Part shown: one piece after another, positions 54,662 through 64,000 of the stretch | Layout: every line of letters begins with the position of its first letter | How positions within the stretch are numbered: position 1 is the stretch's first letter | Source of the DNA: Sphaerisporangium perillae | GTDB lineage: Bacteria > Actinomycetota > Actinomycetes > Streptosporangiales > Streptosporangiaceae | NCBI RefSeq assembly: GCF_023276435.1 | Contig: NZ_JALLPO010000009.1 | Span: 62,001-126,000 of the forward strand | DNA length: 64,000 nucleotides | Reading direction: 5' to 3' | Made by a program: the position numbers and the translations under genes | Notes under the pieces: model-generated | Seen by the model: only the letters and a program-made list of their open reading frames with translations | What the model was told of the DNA's origin: nothing | Databases searched by the model: none

Positions 54662-55954
54662 ATGACCGCTTCATCCCCCGGGCAATCCGAGATACTCGCC
54701 GAGTCGGCACCCAGGGTTACGCGCCGGCGTGGTCGAGGCTGGAGGACCGCGGCGGTGGCCGTCGTGGCGGTCTGCGCCGCGACCGCCCTGTCCGCCTGTG
54801 GCCAGCGGCCCTCCGAGATCGCCAAGTCCGACACCGGCAAGCCGATCGTCGTCGGCATCTCCCTGCCCTTGACCGGAGACTTCGCGCAGCCGGGCACCGA
54901 GGCCAAGCGGGGCTACGAGGTGTGGCGCGACATGGTCAACGCCAAGGGCGGCATCCTGGGCCGTCAGGTGCAGCTCAAGATCACCGATGACGCGAGCAAC
55001 CAGGACACCGTGGTCGCCGACTACACCAAGCTGATCACGCAGGACAAGGTCGACCTGCTGCTCGGCACGTTCTCCTCGCTGCTGAACTACCCCGCCTCGG
55101 CCGTGGCCGAGAAGAACGGCATGGTCTTCGTCGAGCCCGCCGGCGGCGCGCCCAAGATGTTCGAGCGCGGCTTCAAGTACCTCTTCTTCGCGCAGCCGGC
55201 GACCGCCCCGCACCAGGCCGACGTCTTCATCGACTGGATCAAGTCGCTGCCCGAGGCCGACCGCCCGAAGACGGCGGCCTACCCGAGCCAGGACGACCCG
55301 TTCGCCCACCCCGTGGTGGAGTCGATGCAGAAACAGCTGGAGGCCCTGGGCGTCCAGACCGTCTACAGCTCCCTCTACCCCGCCGACACGACGAACTTCC
55401 AGTCCGTCGCGAGCACGCTGGCCAGCAAGAAACCCGACCTGATCGCGCAGGGCGCCGTGTTCGAGGACGGCGTCGGGCTGGTCCGCGCGCTGAAGCAGCT
55501 CGACTACTCCCCCAAGATCCTCTTCCAGACCTCCGCGCCCAGCAACGCCGGCCAGTACAGCGACGGCATCGGCCCGGCGAACACCGAGGGCGTCTTCTAC
55601 ACCGTCAGCTGGAACGAGAAGGCGTCGACCCCGCTCAACGCCGAGTTCGTCGCCGGATACAAGAAGGCCTACAGCGCCGACCCCGCCGAGGACGCGGCCG
55701 ACGCGTTCGCCGCCGCGCAGGTGCTGCAGGCCGCGGCCGAGAAGGTCGGCTCCATCGACCAGGACAAGATCCGGGACTGGCTGCACGCCAACACGGTGGA
55801 CACGATCCTCGGTCCGCTGAGCTGGGAGGCGACCGGTGAGCCGAAGGGCCGGTTCCTGCTCGCCCAGTGGCAGTCCGGCAAGGTCGAGGTGGTCGGGCCC
55901 GCCGACGTGGCGACGACCAAGAACGTCGTCAACCCCAAGCCCGGGTGGAAATAA
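54662..55954 (+). CDS. Branched-chain amino-acid-type ABC transporter substrate-binding lipoprotein
   Basis: 430 residues from the ATG at 54662 (GGAGG six bases upstream). Type II signal peptide with lipobox LSAC, C46. The receptor fold begins IVVGISLPLTGDFAQPGTEAKRGYEVWRDMVNAKGGILGRQVQLKITDDASN, as in LivK/urea/amide-binding proteins. First gene of the importer operon SBP - LivH - LivMG - LivF. The ligand is unknown; the enzymes downstream suggest an organic amine, amide or aromatic-derived acid. Confidence 0.93.
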   Translation: MTASSPGQSEILAESAPRVTRRRGRGWRTAAVAVVAVCAATALSACGQRPSEIAKSDTGKPIVVGISLPLTGDFAQPGTEAKRGYEVWRDMVNAKGGILGRQVQLKITDDASNQDTVVADYTKLITQDKVDLLLGTFSSLLNYPASAVAEKNGMVFVEPAGGAPKMFERGFKYLFFAQPATAPHQADVFIDWIKSLPEADRPKTAAYPSQDDPFAHPVVESMQKQLEALGVQTVYSSLYPADTTNFQSVASTLASKKPDLIAQGAVFEDGVGLVRALKQLDYSPKILFQTSAPSNAGQYSDGIGPANTEGVFYTVSWNEKASTPLNAEFVAGYKKAYSADPAEDAADAFAAAQVLQAAAEKVGSIDQDKIRDWLHANTVDTILGPLSWEATGEPKGRFLLAQWQSGKVEVVGPADVATTKNVVNPKPGWK

Positions 55955-56051
55955 CCGTCAACGACCGCCGATGCCGCCGGGCCCGTCCGGCGGCATCGTG
56001 GGCAGGAGCCCGCGCCCGCACCAGGATCGGGGCCGACGAGGAGTTCTTGAG

Positions 56052-56926
56052 ATGACACATCTAGTACAGGCGATCACGTTGGGCCTGCTGATCGGCGGGG
56101 TCTACGCGCTGATGGCCTCCGGCCTCACGCTGATCTTCGGCGTCATGCGGATCATCAACATCGCGCAGGGCGCCTTCCTGGTCCTGGTGGCCATGCTCAC
56201 CTGGTGGCTGTGGCACGAGACCGGGATCGACCCCATCCTCGCGTCGGTGGTCACCACGCCGCTGATGTTCGGTTTCGGGTGGGTGGTCTACCGCCTGATG
56301 ATCTCGCGGATCCGCGGCTCGTCCGCGTCGATGTCGGTCCTGCTGACGTTCGGCTTCGCGCTGGTCATCGAGGGCGTCCTGAACGTCGTCGCGGGCAACA
56401 AGTTCAGGTCGGCGACCCCTTCGTACTTCGAGGAGTCCTTCCGGGTGGGGGAGATCTCGCTGCCCAAGGCGCAGGTGTTCGGCTTCCTCGCCGCGATGGC
56501 CGTGCTCGGCGCCCTGTACTTCGTGCTGACCCGGACCTGGACCGGCCGGGCGATCCGCGCCGCCACGCAGAACCCGTCGGGCGCCGCCCTCGTGGGCGTC
56601 GGCGCCACCGGCACGGCCGCCCTCGCCTTCGCCATCGGCAGCGCCACCACCGGCGTCGGCGGGTCCATCCTGTCGGTGCTCTACCCGTTCTTCCCCGCCT
56701 CCCACTACGACTGGATCTCGCGGCTGCTCGGCATCGTGGTGCTCGGCGGGATGGGCAGCCTGCCCGGCGCCCTCGCGGGCGCGGCCATCCTCGGCCTGGC
56801 CGAGACGCTGACCGCGACCTACGGATCCCTGGGCTGGTCGACGCTGGTCTTCTACGTCGTGATCATGGCCGTGCTGCTCATCCGACCGCAGGGCCTGTTC
56901 GGCGCGAAGCTGCGGGAGGACGCGGT

Positions 56927-56930
<4 letters not shown>
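56052..56930 (+). CDS. livH: Branched-chain-type ABC permease LivH
   Basis: 292 residues, about eight helices. It begins LVQAITLGLLIGGVYALMASGLTLIFGVMRIINIAQGAF and has the EAA-like loop RAIRAATQNPSGAALVGV. GAGGAG precedes the ATG. It overlaps the fused LivM-LivG gene by ATGA. Confidence 0.94.
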
Positions 56931-58795
<1,865 letters not shown>

Positions 58796-58796
58796 C

Positions 58797-59534
58797 GTGC
58801 TGTCCCTGAACGGGGTCTTCGCGGGCTACGGCGGCGGGAGCGTGCTCCAGGGGGTCGACCTCGAGTGCGGCAAGCAGTCGATCACCTGCATCGTCGGCCC
58901 CAACGGCGCCGGCAAGTCGACCGTGCTCCGCGTCATCAGCGGCCTGCTCCGGCCGAGCAAGGGCGAGGTGTCGATGGACGGCGAGCCGATCGGCCACCAC
59001 GCCCCCGACGAGATCCTGCGCAAGGGGATCACCCAGGTGCCGCAGTCGCACGCCCTGTTCCCGGCGATGTCGGTGCACGAGAACGTCCTGATGGGCGGCT
59101 ACCTGATCCGCAAGGACCGCAAGCTGCTGCGGGAACGGCTGGACAGGGTCAAGGATCGCGTCCCCATCGTCGCGGCCCGGGCGCAGGAGCACGCGGGGAA
59201 CCTCAGCGGCGGCCAGCGGCGGATGGTGGAGATCGCCCGGTGCCTCATGCTGGATCCCAAGGTGATCCTGCTCGACGAGCCGTCACTGGGGCTGGACCCG
59301 CGCAGCCTCGCCGGAGTCGCCGATCTGATCCACGAGCTCCACCAGGCCGGCACCACGGTGCTGCTGGTGGAGCAGAACGTCCGCCTCGGCCTCGGCCTCG
59401 CCACCCACGGCGTGGTGATGGAAGGCGGCAAGGTGCGGCTCACCGGCACCGCCGCCGAGATCAGGGACCATCCGGAGATCTCGTCGCTGTACCTCGGCGG
59501 CGGGGCGGGCCCGAGGGTCGCGAGCGGTCCCTGA
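58797..59534 (+). CDS. livF: Branched-chain-type ABC ATPase LivF
   Basis: 245 residues from the GTG at 58797, one base after the LivMG stop. Walker A GPNGAGKST at 34-42, signature NLSGGQRRMVEIARCL, Walker B VILLDEPSLGLDP, and the H-loop in the LLVEQNV switch region. It pairs with the ATPase half of the LivMG fusion. Confidence 0.95.
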   Translation: MLSLNGVFAGYGGGSVLQGVDLECGKQSITCIVGPNGAGKSTVLRVISGLLRPSKGEVSMDGEPIGHHAPDEILRKGITQVPQSHALFPAMSVHENVLMGGYLIRKDRKLLRERLDRVKDRVPIVAARAQEHAGNLSGGQRRMVEIARCLMLDPKVILLDEPSLGLDPRSLAGVADLIHELHQAGTTVLLVEQNVRLGLGLATHGVVMEGGKVRLTGTAAEIRDHPEISSLYLGGGAGPRVASGP

Positions 59535-59552
59535 GCCGTTCCCCTGGGCGCC

Positions 59553-59591
59553 TTGACAGTCGTTTCCGATGAAGGATATGCACTCGTTTGC
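59553..59591 (+). promoter_or_regulatory. Promoter with LacI-type operator, copy C
   Basis: TTGACA (59553-59558), 16-bp spacer and GATATG (59575-59580) run into the operator GCACTCGTTTGC (59580-59591), identical to copy A. Repressor binding would occlude the -10 box. It serves the hydrolase gene 30 bp downstream. Confidence 0.78.
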
Positions 59592-59620
59592 AGAACCGGT
59601 TGTGAGAGCAGGGATCGACC

Positions 59621-60679
59621 ATGGACGAACGCGTGAGCTCCGCCATCGCACACTGGGGGCCGCGTTTCACCACGAACGGCGTGACGGTCTCCGACTTCGA
59701 GCGGGTCACCCGGGGGATCGACCGCTGGGCGGACTGGTGCGCCTCCTGGTCCGCGGTGGCGGCCGAGCACGAGGCGCTGGGACGCGACGCCCTGTCCGGC
59801 GGACGGTTCCTCTCGGCCGGCGGGCATCTTTCCCGCGCGGCGGTCTACTACCACTTCGCGAAGTTCGTCTTCGTTGAGGACCTGGACCAGATGCGGGAGG
59901 CGCACGCGCGTGCGGTGGTGTGCCTCACCGACGCCCTGCCGCACCTGTCGCCACCCGGCCGGCGGATCGAGATCGGCTTCGAGGGCGCCACGCTGGCCGG
60001 CGTGCTGCGGCTTCCGGCCGGACCCGGACCGCATCCGGCGGTCCTGATGCTGGCCGGCCTGGACTCGACGAAGGAGGAGTTGCGGTCCACCGAGGAGACC
60101 TTCCTCGAACGCGGGCTCGCCACCTTCAGCGTGGACGGCCCGGGACAGGGCGAGGCGGAGTACGACCTGCCCATCCGGGGGGAATGGTCGCTGCCGGGAG
60201 AGGCGATGCTCGACGCGCTCGGCGCCGAGCCGGACATCGACGAGGCCAGGATCGCCGTCTGGGGGGTCAGCCTGGGCGGGTACTACGCGCCCCGGGTAGC
60301 GGCCGCGGCCGGGGACCGGGTGAAGGCCTGCGTCGCCCTGGCGGGGCCGTACGACTTCGGGGACTGCTGGAGCGGGCTCCCCGAGCTCACACGGCAGACG
60401 TTCCGGGTCAGGTCGGGCGCCGGTTCACCGCAGGAGGCCCACCGCATCGCCTCGACCCTGAGCATGGAGGGATGCGCCGGCGCGATCAGCGCACCGCTCC
60501 TGATCGTCTTCGGGCGCAAGGACCGGCTCATCCCGTGGCGGCACGCGGAGCGGCTCGCGGCCACGGCCGGCGGCGAGGTCGAGACCCTGATGCTCGAGGA
60601 GGGCAACCACGGCTGCGCCAACGTCGCGCCGTGGCACCGCCCCTACACCGCCGACTGGGTCGCGGAACGGCTCCGATGA
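59621..60679 (+). CDS. Alpha/beta hydrolase, 2,6-dihydroxypseudooxynicotine-hydrolase-like
   Basis: 352 residues: an N-terminal helical cap (about 1-110) and an alpha/beta hydrolase core. Nucleophile S217 in GVSLGGYYAP, acid D301 in FGRKDRLIPW and H330 in EGNHGCAN. SVDGPGQGEAEYD is characteristic of FrsA/DHPON hydrolases, which cleave a C-C bond in pyridine-ring catabolism. Its true substrate is not known. It has its own promoter and operator and precedes two catabolic genes. Confidence 0.82.
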   Translation: MDERVSSAIAHWGPRFTTNGVTVSDFERVTRGIDRWADWCASWSAVAAEHEALGRDALSGGRFLSAGGHLSRAAVYYHFAKFVFVEDLDQMREAHARAVVCLTDALPHLSPPGRRIEIGFEGATLAGVLRLPAGPGPHPAVLMLAGLDSTKEELRSTEETFLERGLATFSVDGPGQGEAEYDLPIRGEWSLPGEAMLDALGAEPDIDEARIAVWGVSLGGYYAPRVAAAAGDRVKACVALAGPYDFGDCWSGLPELTRQTFRVRSGAGSPQEAHRIASTLSMEGCAGAISAPLLIVFGRKDRLIPWRHAERLAATAGGEVETLMLEEGNHGCANVAPWHRPYTADWVAERLR

Positions 60680-60718
60680 CTCCGGCGGGCCGGTGCCACG
60701 GCCGGGACCGGCGTCGTA

Positions 60719-60764
60719 TTGACACAGGACAGATCACCTCCTACTTTTTGCAGCAAACGATTGC
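60719..60764 (+). promoter_or_regulatory. Promoter with LacI-type operator, copy D
   Basis: TTGACA (60719-60724), exactly 17 bp, TACTTT (60742-60747), then the operator GCAAACGATTGC (60753-60764), the exact reverse complement of copy B. It drives the dehydrogenase - M24 - aldehyde dehydrogenase run. Confidence 0.8.
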
Positions 60765-60778
60765 AGAGGCGGAGCCAG

Positions 60779-61747
60779 ATGACTGAATCGACTACCGGCG
60801 CTTCCGATCCACGCGTCGGCTGGATCGGAACCGGCCGCATGGGCGTCGCGATGGCGGGGCGGCTCGCCAAGGCCGGCGTGGACCTCACCGCCTGGAACCG
60901 CACCATCTCCAAGGCGGAGCCTCTCCAGGAGCACGGCGCGTCGGTGTGCCGTTCGATCGCCGACCTGCGCGACAAGGACGTCGTGTTCACGATGGTCTCC
61001 ACCTCGGCCGACCTCGAGCACGTGCTGCTCGGCGAAGGCGGGCTCCTCGCCGACGGCGGACGCCAGCCCGGCATCGTCGTCGACTGCTCCACCGTCTCCA
61101 CCGAGTCATCGGCCGCCATGCGGCAGGCGTGCGAGGACAGAGGCGTCGGCTTCCTCGCCGCCCCGGTCAGCGGGAACGGCAAGGTCGCCAGAGCCGGCGG
61201 CCTGAGCCTGGTCGTCTCCGGACGGCGGGAGATCTACGACCGGGTCGCGCACCTGCTCGGGCACATCGGCAAGTCGGCCACCTACGTCGGGGAGGGCGAG
61301 ACCGCCCGGCTGGTGAAGATCGCGCACAACCTGATGCTCGGCGTGGTGACCCAGTCCCTCGCCGAGATCACCGTGCTCGTGGAGAAGGGCGGCGTCTCGC
61401 GGCACGCCTTCCTCGAGTTCCTCAACGACAGCGTCATGGGCTCGACGTTCACCCGGTACAAGTCCCCCGCCTTCGTCAACCTCGACTACACCCCGACGTT
61501 CACGCCCGTCCTGCTGCGCAAGGACTTCGACCTCGGGCTCGCCGCCGCCCGCCGGCTCGACGTCCCCATGCCGCTGGCGGCGATCACCGCGCAGCTCGTC
61601 CAGGCCGCCGTCGGCAGCGGCCGGGTCGACGAGGACTTCGCCATCCTGCTCGACCTGCAGGCGGCCGTCTCCGGCCTCGACCTCAAACCCGAGAACGTCG
61701 CGGTCGACGACGGCCTCGGCACCGCGCGCGGGGACGAGCGGTCATGA
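60779..61747 (+). CDS. NAD(P)-dependent beta-hydroxyacid dehydrogenase (3-hydroxyisobutyrate dehydrogenase-like)
   Basis: 322 residues. Rossmann motif GWIGTGRMGVAMA at 14-26, substrate segment DCSTVSTESS and LAAPVSGNGKVARAGGL, and catalytic K180 in LVKIAHNLML. The ATG at 60779 has GGCGGAG upstream. It overlaps the M24 gene by ATGA. Likely oxidises a short hydroxyacid, or reduces a semialdehyde, in the same pathway as the neighbouring enzymes. Confidence 0.9.
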   Translation: MTESTTGASDPRVGWIGTGRMGVAMAGRLAKAGVDLTAWNRTISKAEPLQEHGASVCRSIADLRDKDVVFTMVSTSADLEHVLLGEGGLLADGGRQPGIVVDCSTVSTESSAAMRQACEDRGVGFLAAPVSGNGKVARAGGLSLVVSGRREIYDRVAHLLGHIGKSATYVGEGETARLVKIAHNLMLGVVTQSLAEITVLVEKGGVSRHAFLEFLNDSVMGSTFTRYKSPAFVNLDYTPTFTPVLLRKDFDLGLAAARRLDVPMPLAAITAQLVQAAVGSGRVDEDFAILLDLQAAVSGLDLKPENVAVDDGLGTARGDERS

Positions 61748-62988
61748 CGTCCGCGGCTCCGCTGCCCGCGCCCGGGCACATGGCGGTCGACTACGAGCAG
61801 CGGGTCGACTTCGGCCGGCTCCGGGACCACCGGCTGAGCCGGGCACGCGCCTCCCTGGCCGCCAGCGAGTGCGGCGCCTTCCTGCTCTTCGACTTCTACA
61901 ACATCCGGTACGTCACCCAGACCTGGATCGGCGGGGCCCTCGGCGACAAGATGACGAGGTACGCCCTGCTCCCCCGGGGCGGCGAACCGATGCTGTGGGA
62001 CTTCGGGTCGGCGGCCCGGCACCACCGGCTGTACAGCCCGTGGCTCGATCCGGCCAACTGCCACGCGGGCATGCTCGGCATGCGCGGCGCGATCGCCCCG
62101 ACGGCCGGCCTGATGGTGGAGGCGGTCCGCCAGATCAAGGGACTCCTGCAGGACGCCGGCCTGGCCGACGCCCCGGTGGGGGTGGACATCGTCGAGCCGC
62201 CGTTCCTCTTCGAGATGCAGCGGCAGGGCCTGAAGGTCGTCGACGCCCAGCAGCTGATGCTCGACGCGCGGCAGATCAAGTCCCGGGACGAGATCATGCT
62301 GCTCACCCAGGCCGCCGCGATGGTGGACGGCGTCTACCAGGACGTCGTCGAGGTGCTCAAGCCCGGCATCCGGGAGAACGAGATCGTGGCGCTGGTCAAC
62401 AAGCGGCTCTACGAGATGGGCTCCGACCAGGTCGAGGCGGTCAACGCGGTGAGCGGCGAGCGATGCAACCCCCACCCGCACAACTTCTCCGACCGCCTGA
62501 TCCGGCCGGGCGACCAGGCCTTCTTCGACATCATCCACTCCTACAACGGCTACCGGACCTGCTACTACCGGACGTTCAGCGTGGGCAGCGCGACGGCGAG
62601 CCAGCGGGACGCCTACACCAAGGCCCGGGAGTGGATGGACGCGTCGATCAGCATGATCAAGCCCGGAGTGGGCACGGACCAGGTGGCCGCCGTGTGGCCC
62701 GCGGCGACCGAGTTCGGATTCGAGAACGAGATGGCGGCCTTCGGCCTCCAGTTCGGCCACGGCCTCGGGCTGGGCCTGCACGAACGGCCGATCATCTCGC
62801 GGCTCAACAGCATGCGGGAGCCGATCGAGCTCCAGGCCGGCATGGTGTTCGCGCTCGAGACGTACTGCCCCGCCAGCGACGGCTTCTCGGCGGCGCGGAT
62901 CGAGGAGGAGGTCGTCGTCACCCCGGACGGCGCCCGCGTCCTCACGCTGTTCCCCGCCCAGGACCTGGTCATCGCCAACCCGTACTGA
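61744..62988 (+). CDS. M24-family (pita-bread) protein lacking one metal-ligand Asp
   Basis: 414 residues with creatinase-type N-domain and the pita-bread catalytic domain. Metal-type residues D262, H339 (FGHGLGLGLHE), E372 (FALETY) and E387 or E388 (RIEEEV) are present, but the second Asp of the D-x10-D motif is Cys (C273 in GYRTCYYRTF). That makes a normal two-metal aminopeptidase unlikely and points to a creatinase-like C-N hydrolase or a lyase. It is coupled to the genes on both sides in the run. Confidence 0.88.
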   Translation: MTSAAPLPAPGHMAVDYEQRVDFGRLRDHRLSRARASLAASECGAFLLFDFYNIRYVTQTWIGGALGDKMTRYALLPRGGEPMLWDFGSAARHHRLYSPWLDPANCHAGMLGMRGAIAPTAGLMVEAVRQIKGLLQDAGLADAPVGVDIVEPPFLFEMQRQGLKVVDAQQLMLDARQIKSRDEIMLLTQAAAMVDGVYQDVVEVLKPGIRENEIVALVNKRLYEMGSDQVEAVNAVSGERCNPHPHNFSDRLIRPGDQAFFDIIHSYNGYRTCYYRTFSVGSATASQRDAYTKAREWMDASISMIKPGVGTDQVAAVWPAATEFGFENEMAAFGLQFGHGLGLGLHERPIISRLNSMREPIELQAGMVFALETYCPASDGFSAARIEEEVVVTPDGARVLTLFPAQDLVIANPY

Positions 62989-63019
62989 GAGCCCCCGCTA
63001 CCCGAAAGAAGGCGTTCCG

Positions 63020-64000
63020 ATGGGAGACAAGGCATTTCTCGGCGACCTGCTCACCGACCTCTACATCGGGGGCAGGGCGGTCCCGGCACAGGACGGCGGC
63101 CGCTTCGACGTGCTCGACCCCGCGACCGGGGAGGTCGTCGCCTCGGTGTCCGACGGCACCGTGCAGGACGCGATCGCCGCCGTCGACGCGGCGGAGAAGG
63201 CGTCGGCGTCGTGGGCGGCCACGGCTCCGCGCGAGCGCGCCGAGATCCTGCGGACGGCGTTCGAGCTCATGACCGAGCAGAGCGAGGACCTCGCCATGCT
63301 GATCTCCCTGGAGAACGGCAAGGCGCTGCCGGACGCGCGGGGCGAGGTGGCCTACGCCGCGGAGTTCTTCCGCTGGTACTCCGAGGAGGCCGTCCGGAGC
63401 GTCGGGGCGCTCGCCACGGCGCCCTCCGGCGCGAACCGGATCGTCGTCCTGCACCAGCCCGTCGGCATCTGCGTGCTCGTCACGCCGTGGAACTTCCCGG
63501 CCGCGATGGCGACCCGCAAGATCGGCCCGGCCCTGGCCGCCGGCTGCACGGTGATCCTCAAACCCGCGAGCGACACGCCGCTCACGGCGCTGGCGATGGC
63601 CCGGATCCTGGAGGCGGCGGGAGTGCCACCGGGGGTGGTCAACGTGCTGCCCGCGCGCCGGTCCGGCCCGGTCGTGTCGGCGATGCTGCACGACCCCCGC
63701 GTCCGCAAGCTCTCCTTCACCGGGTCCACCGAGGTCGGCCGCGTGCTGCTCCGCGAGGCGGCGGACCAGGTCATCAACACCTCGATGGAACTCGGCGGCA
63801 ACGCACCGTTCCTGGTGTTCGCCGACGCCGACCTCGACGCGGCCATCGAAGGTGCGATGATCGCGAAGATGCGCAACGCCGGGGAGGCCTGCACGGCCGC
63901 CAACCGGTTCTACGTCGAGTCCTCGATCGCCGGCGAGTTCGGCAGGCGGCTGGCCCAGCGGATGTCGACGCTGACCGTCGGCCCCGGAACCGAGGAGGGC
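63020..64000 (+). CDS. NAD(P)-dependent succinate-semialdehyde-type dehydrogenase (3' end beyond window)
   Basis: Aldehyde dehydrogenase, 327 codons visible and still open at the right edge. VTPWNFP with N158, K181 in ILKPAS, the general base E257 in MELGGNAPF and nucleophile C291 in GEACTAANRF are all present. The sequence pattern is closest to GabD-type enzymes. It probably forms succinate or a related acid as the last step of the pathway. Confidence 0.9.
   Translation, partial: MGDKAFLGDLLTDLYIGGRAVPAQDGGRFDVLDPATGEVVASVSDGTVQDAIAAVDAAEKASASWAATAPRERAEILRTAFELMTEQSEDLAMLISLENGKALPDARGEVAYAAEFFRWYSEEAVRSVGALATAPSGANRIVVLHQPVGICVLVTPWNFPAAMATRKIGPALAAGCTVILKPASDTPLTALAMARILEAAGVPPGVVNVLPARRSGPVVSAMLHDPRVRKLSFTGSTEVGRVLLREAADQVINTSMELGGNAPFLVFADADLDAAIEGAMIAKMRNAGEACTAANRFYVESSIAGEFGRRLAQRMSTLTVGPGTEEG

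Overview
The window is about 72% GC by eye, with GTG/TTG starts, Shine-Dalgarno-led genes and many 4-bp stop/start overlaps. It comes from a high-GC actinobacterium. Lsr2, PimA/PatA/PgsA, a DosR-type regulon and DUF5753, DUF1876 and DUF3618 proteins all fit. The overall mix suggests Streptosporangiales or Thermomonosporaceae, but that placement is inference.

Positions 1-27 kb are a conserved housekeeping block. Its order follows the known Mycobacterium tuberculosis Rv2587c-Rv2614c segment: secD (cut by the left edge), yajC, ruvBAC, yebC, pdxT, pdxS, pimA, patA, pgsA, HIT hydrolase, thrS. Lineage-specific insertions break it up: an Eis-like acetyltransferase, a PhoD-type phosphatase between pdxT and pdxS, a DUF3048 lipoprotein, a VapBC-type toxin-antitoxin pair, a LemA-like protein, EF-G2, a GHL10 glycosidase-like protein, a large membrane protein and an Asp23 protein. 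Unusual local repeats lie between ruvA and ruvB and after pdxS.

Positions 27-47 kb are a stress and persistence region. The core is a DosR/DosT-like two-component system with a heme-GAF kinase, Hsp20, a CBS-BON protein and a double universal stress protein. Palindromic DosR-type boxes lie in front of three of these units, in tandem pairs 22 bp apart at two of them. A second NarL-type two-component system, an alcohol dehydrogenase pair, Lsr2, NAD kinase, a crcB-DUF190-crcB fluoride exporter operon, an esterase, a topoisomerase IB/holin-like/DUF3618 operon and an SPW-repeat protein follow.

Positions 47-51.3 kb are accessory and decaying DNA. They hold remnants of a siderophore exporter and a FecCD permease back to back, an MmyB-type regulator without a canonical start, a DUF5753 regulator, and a tyrosine integrase stopped by an amber codon seven codons before its catalytic tyrosine. 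Upstream of the integrase are a small unknown gene and a perfect 13-bp inverted repeat.

Positions 51.3-64 kb are one catabolic regulon. It has a LacI regulator, an MFS transporter, a signal-less substrate-binding protein, a branched-chain-type ABC importer (SBP, LivH, fused LivM-LivG, LivF), a DHPON-hydrolase-like C-C hydrolase, a beta-hydroxyacid dehydrogenase, an M24 protein lacking one metal ligand, and a succinate-semialdehyde-type dehydrogenase cut by the right edge. Four copies of a LacI-type operator with core GCAnnCGnTTGC sit in front of its transcription units, so one regulator probably controls the whole set.
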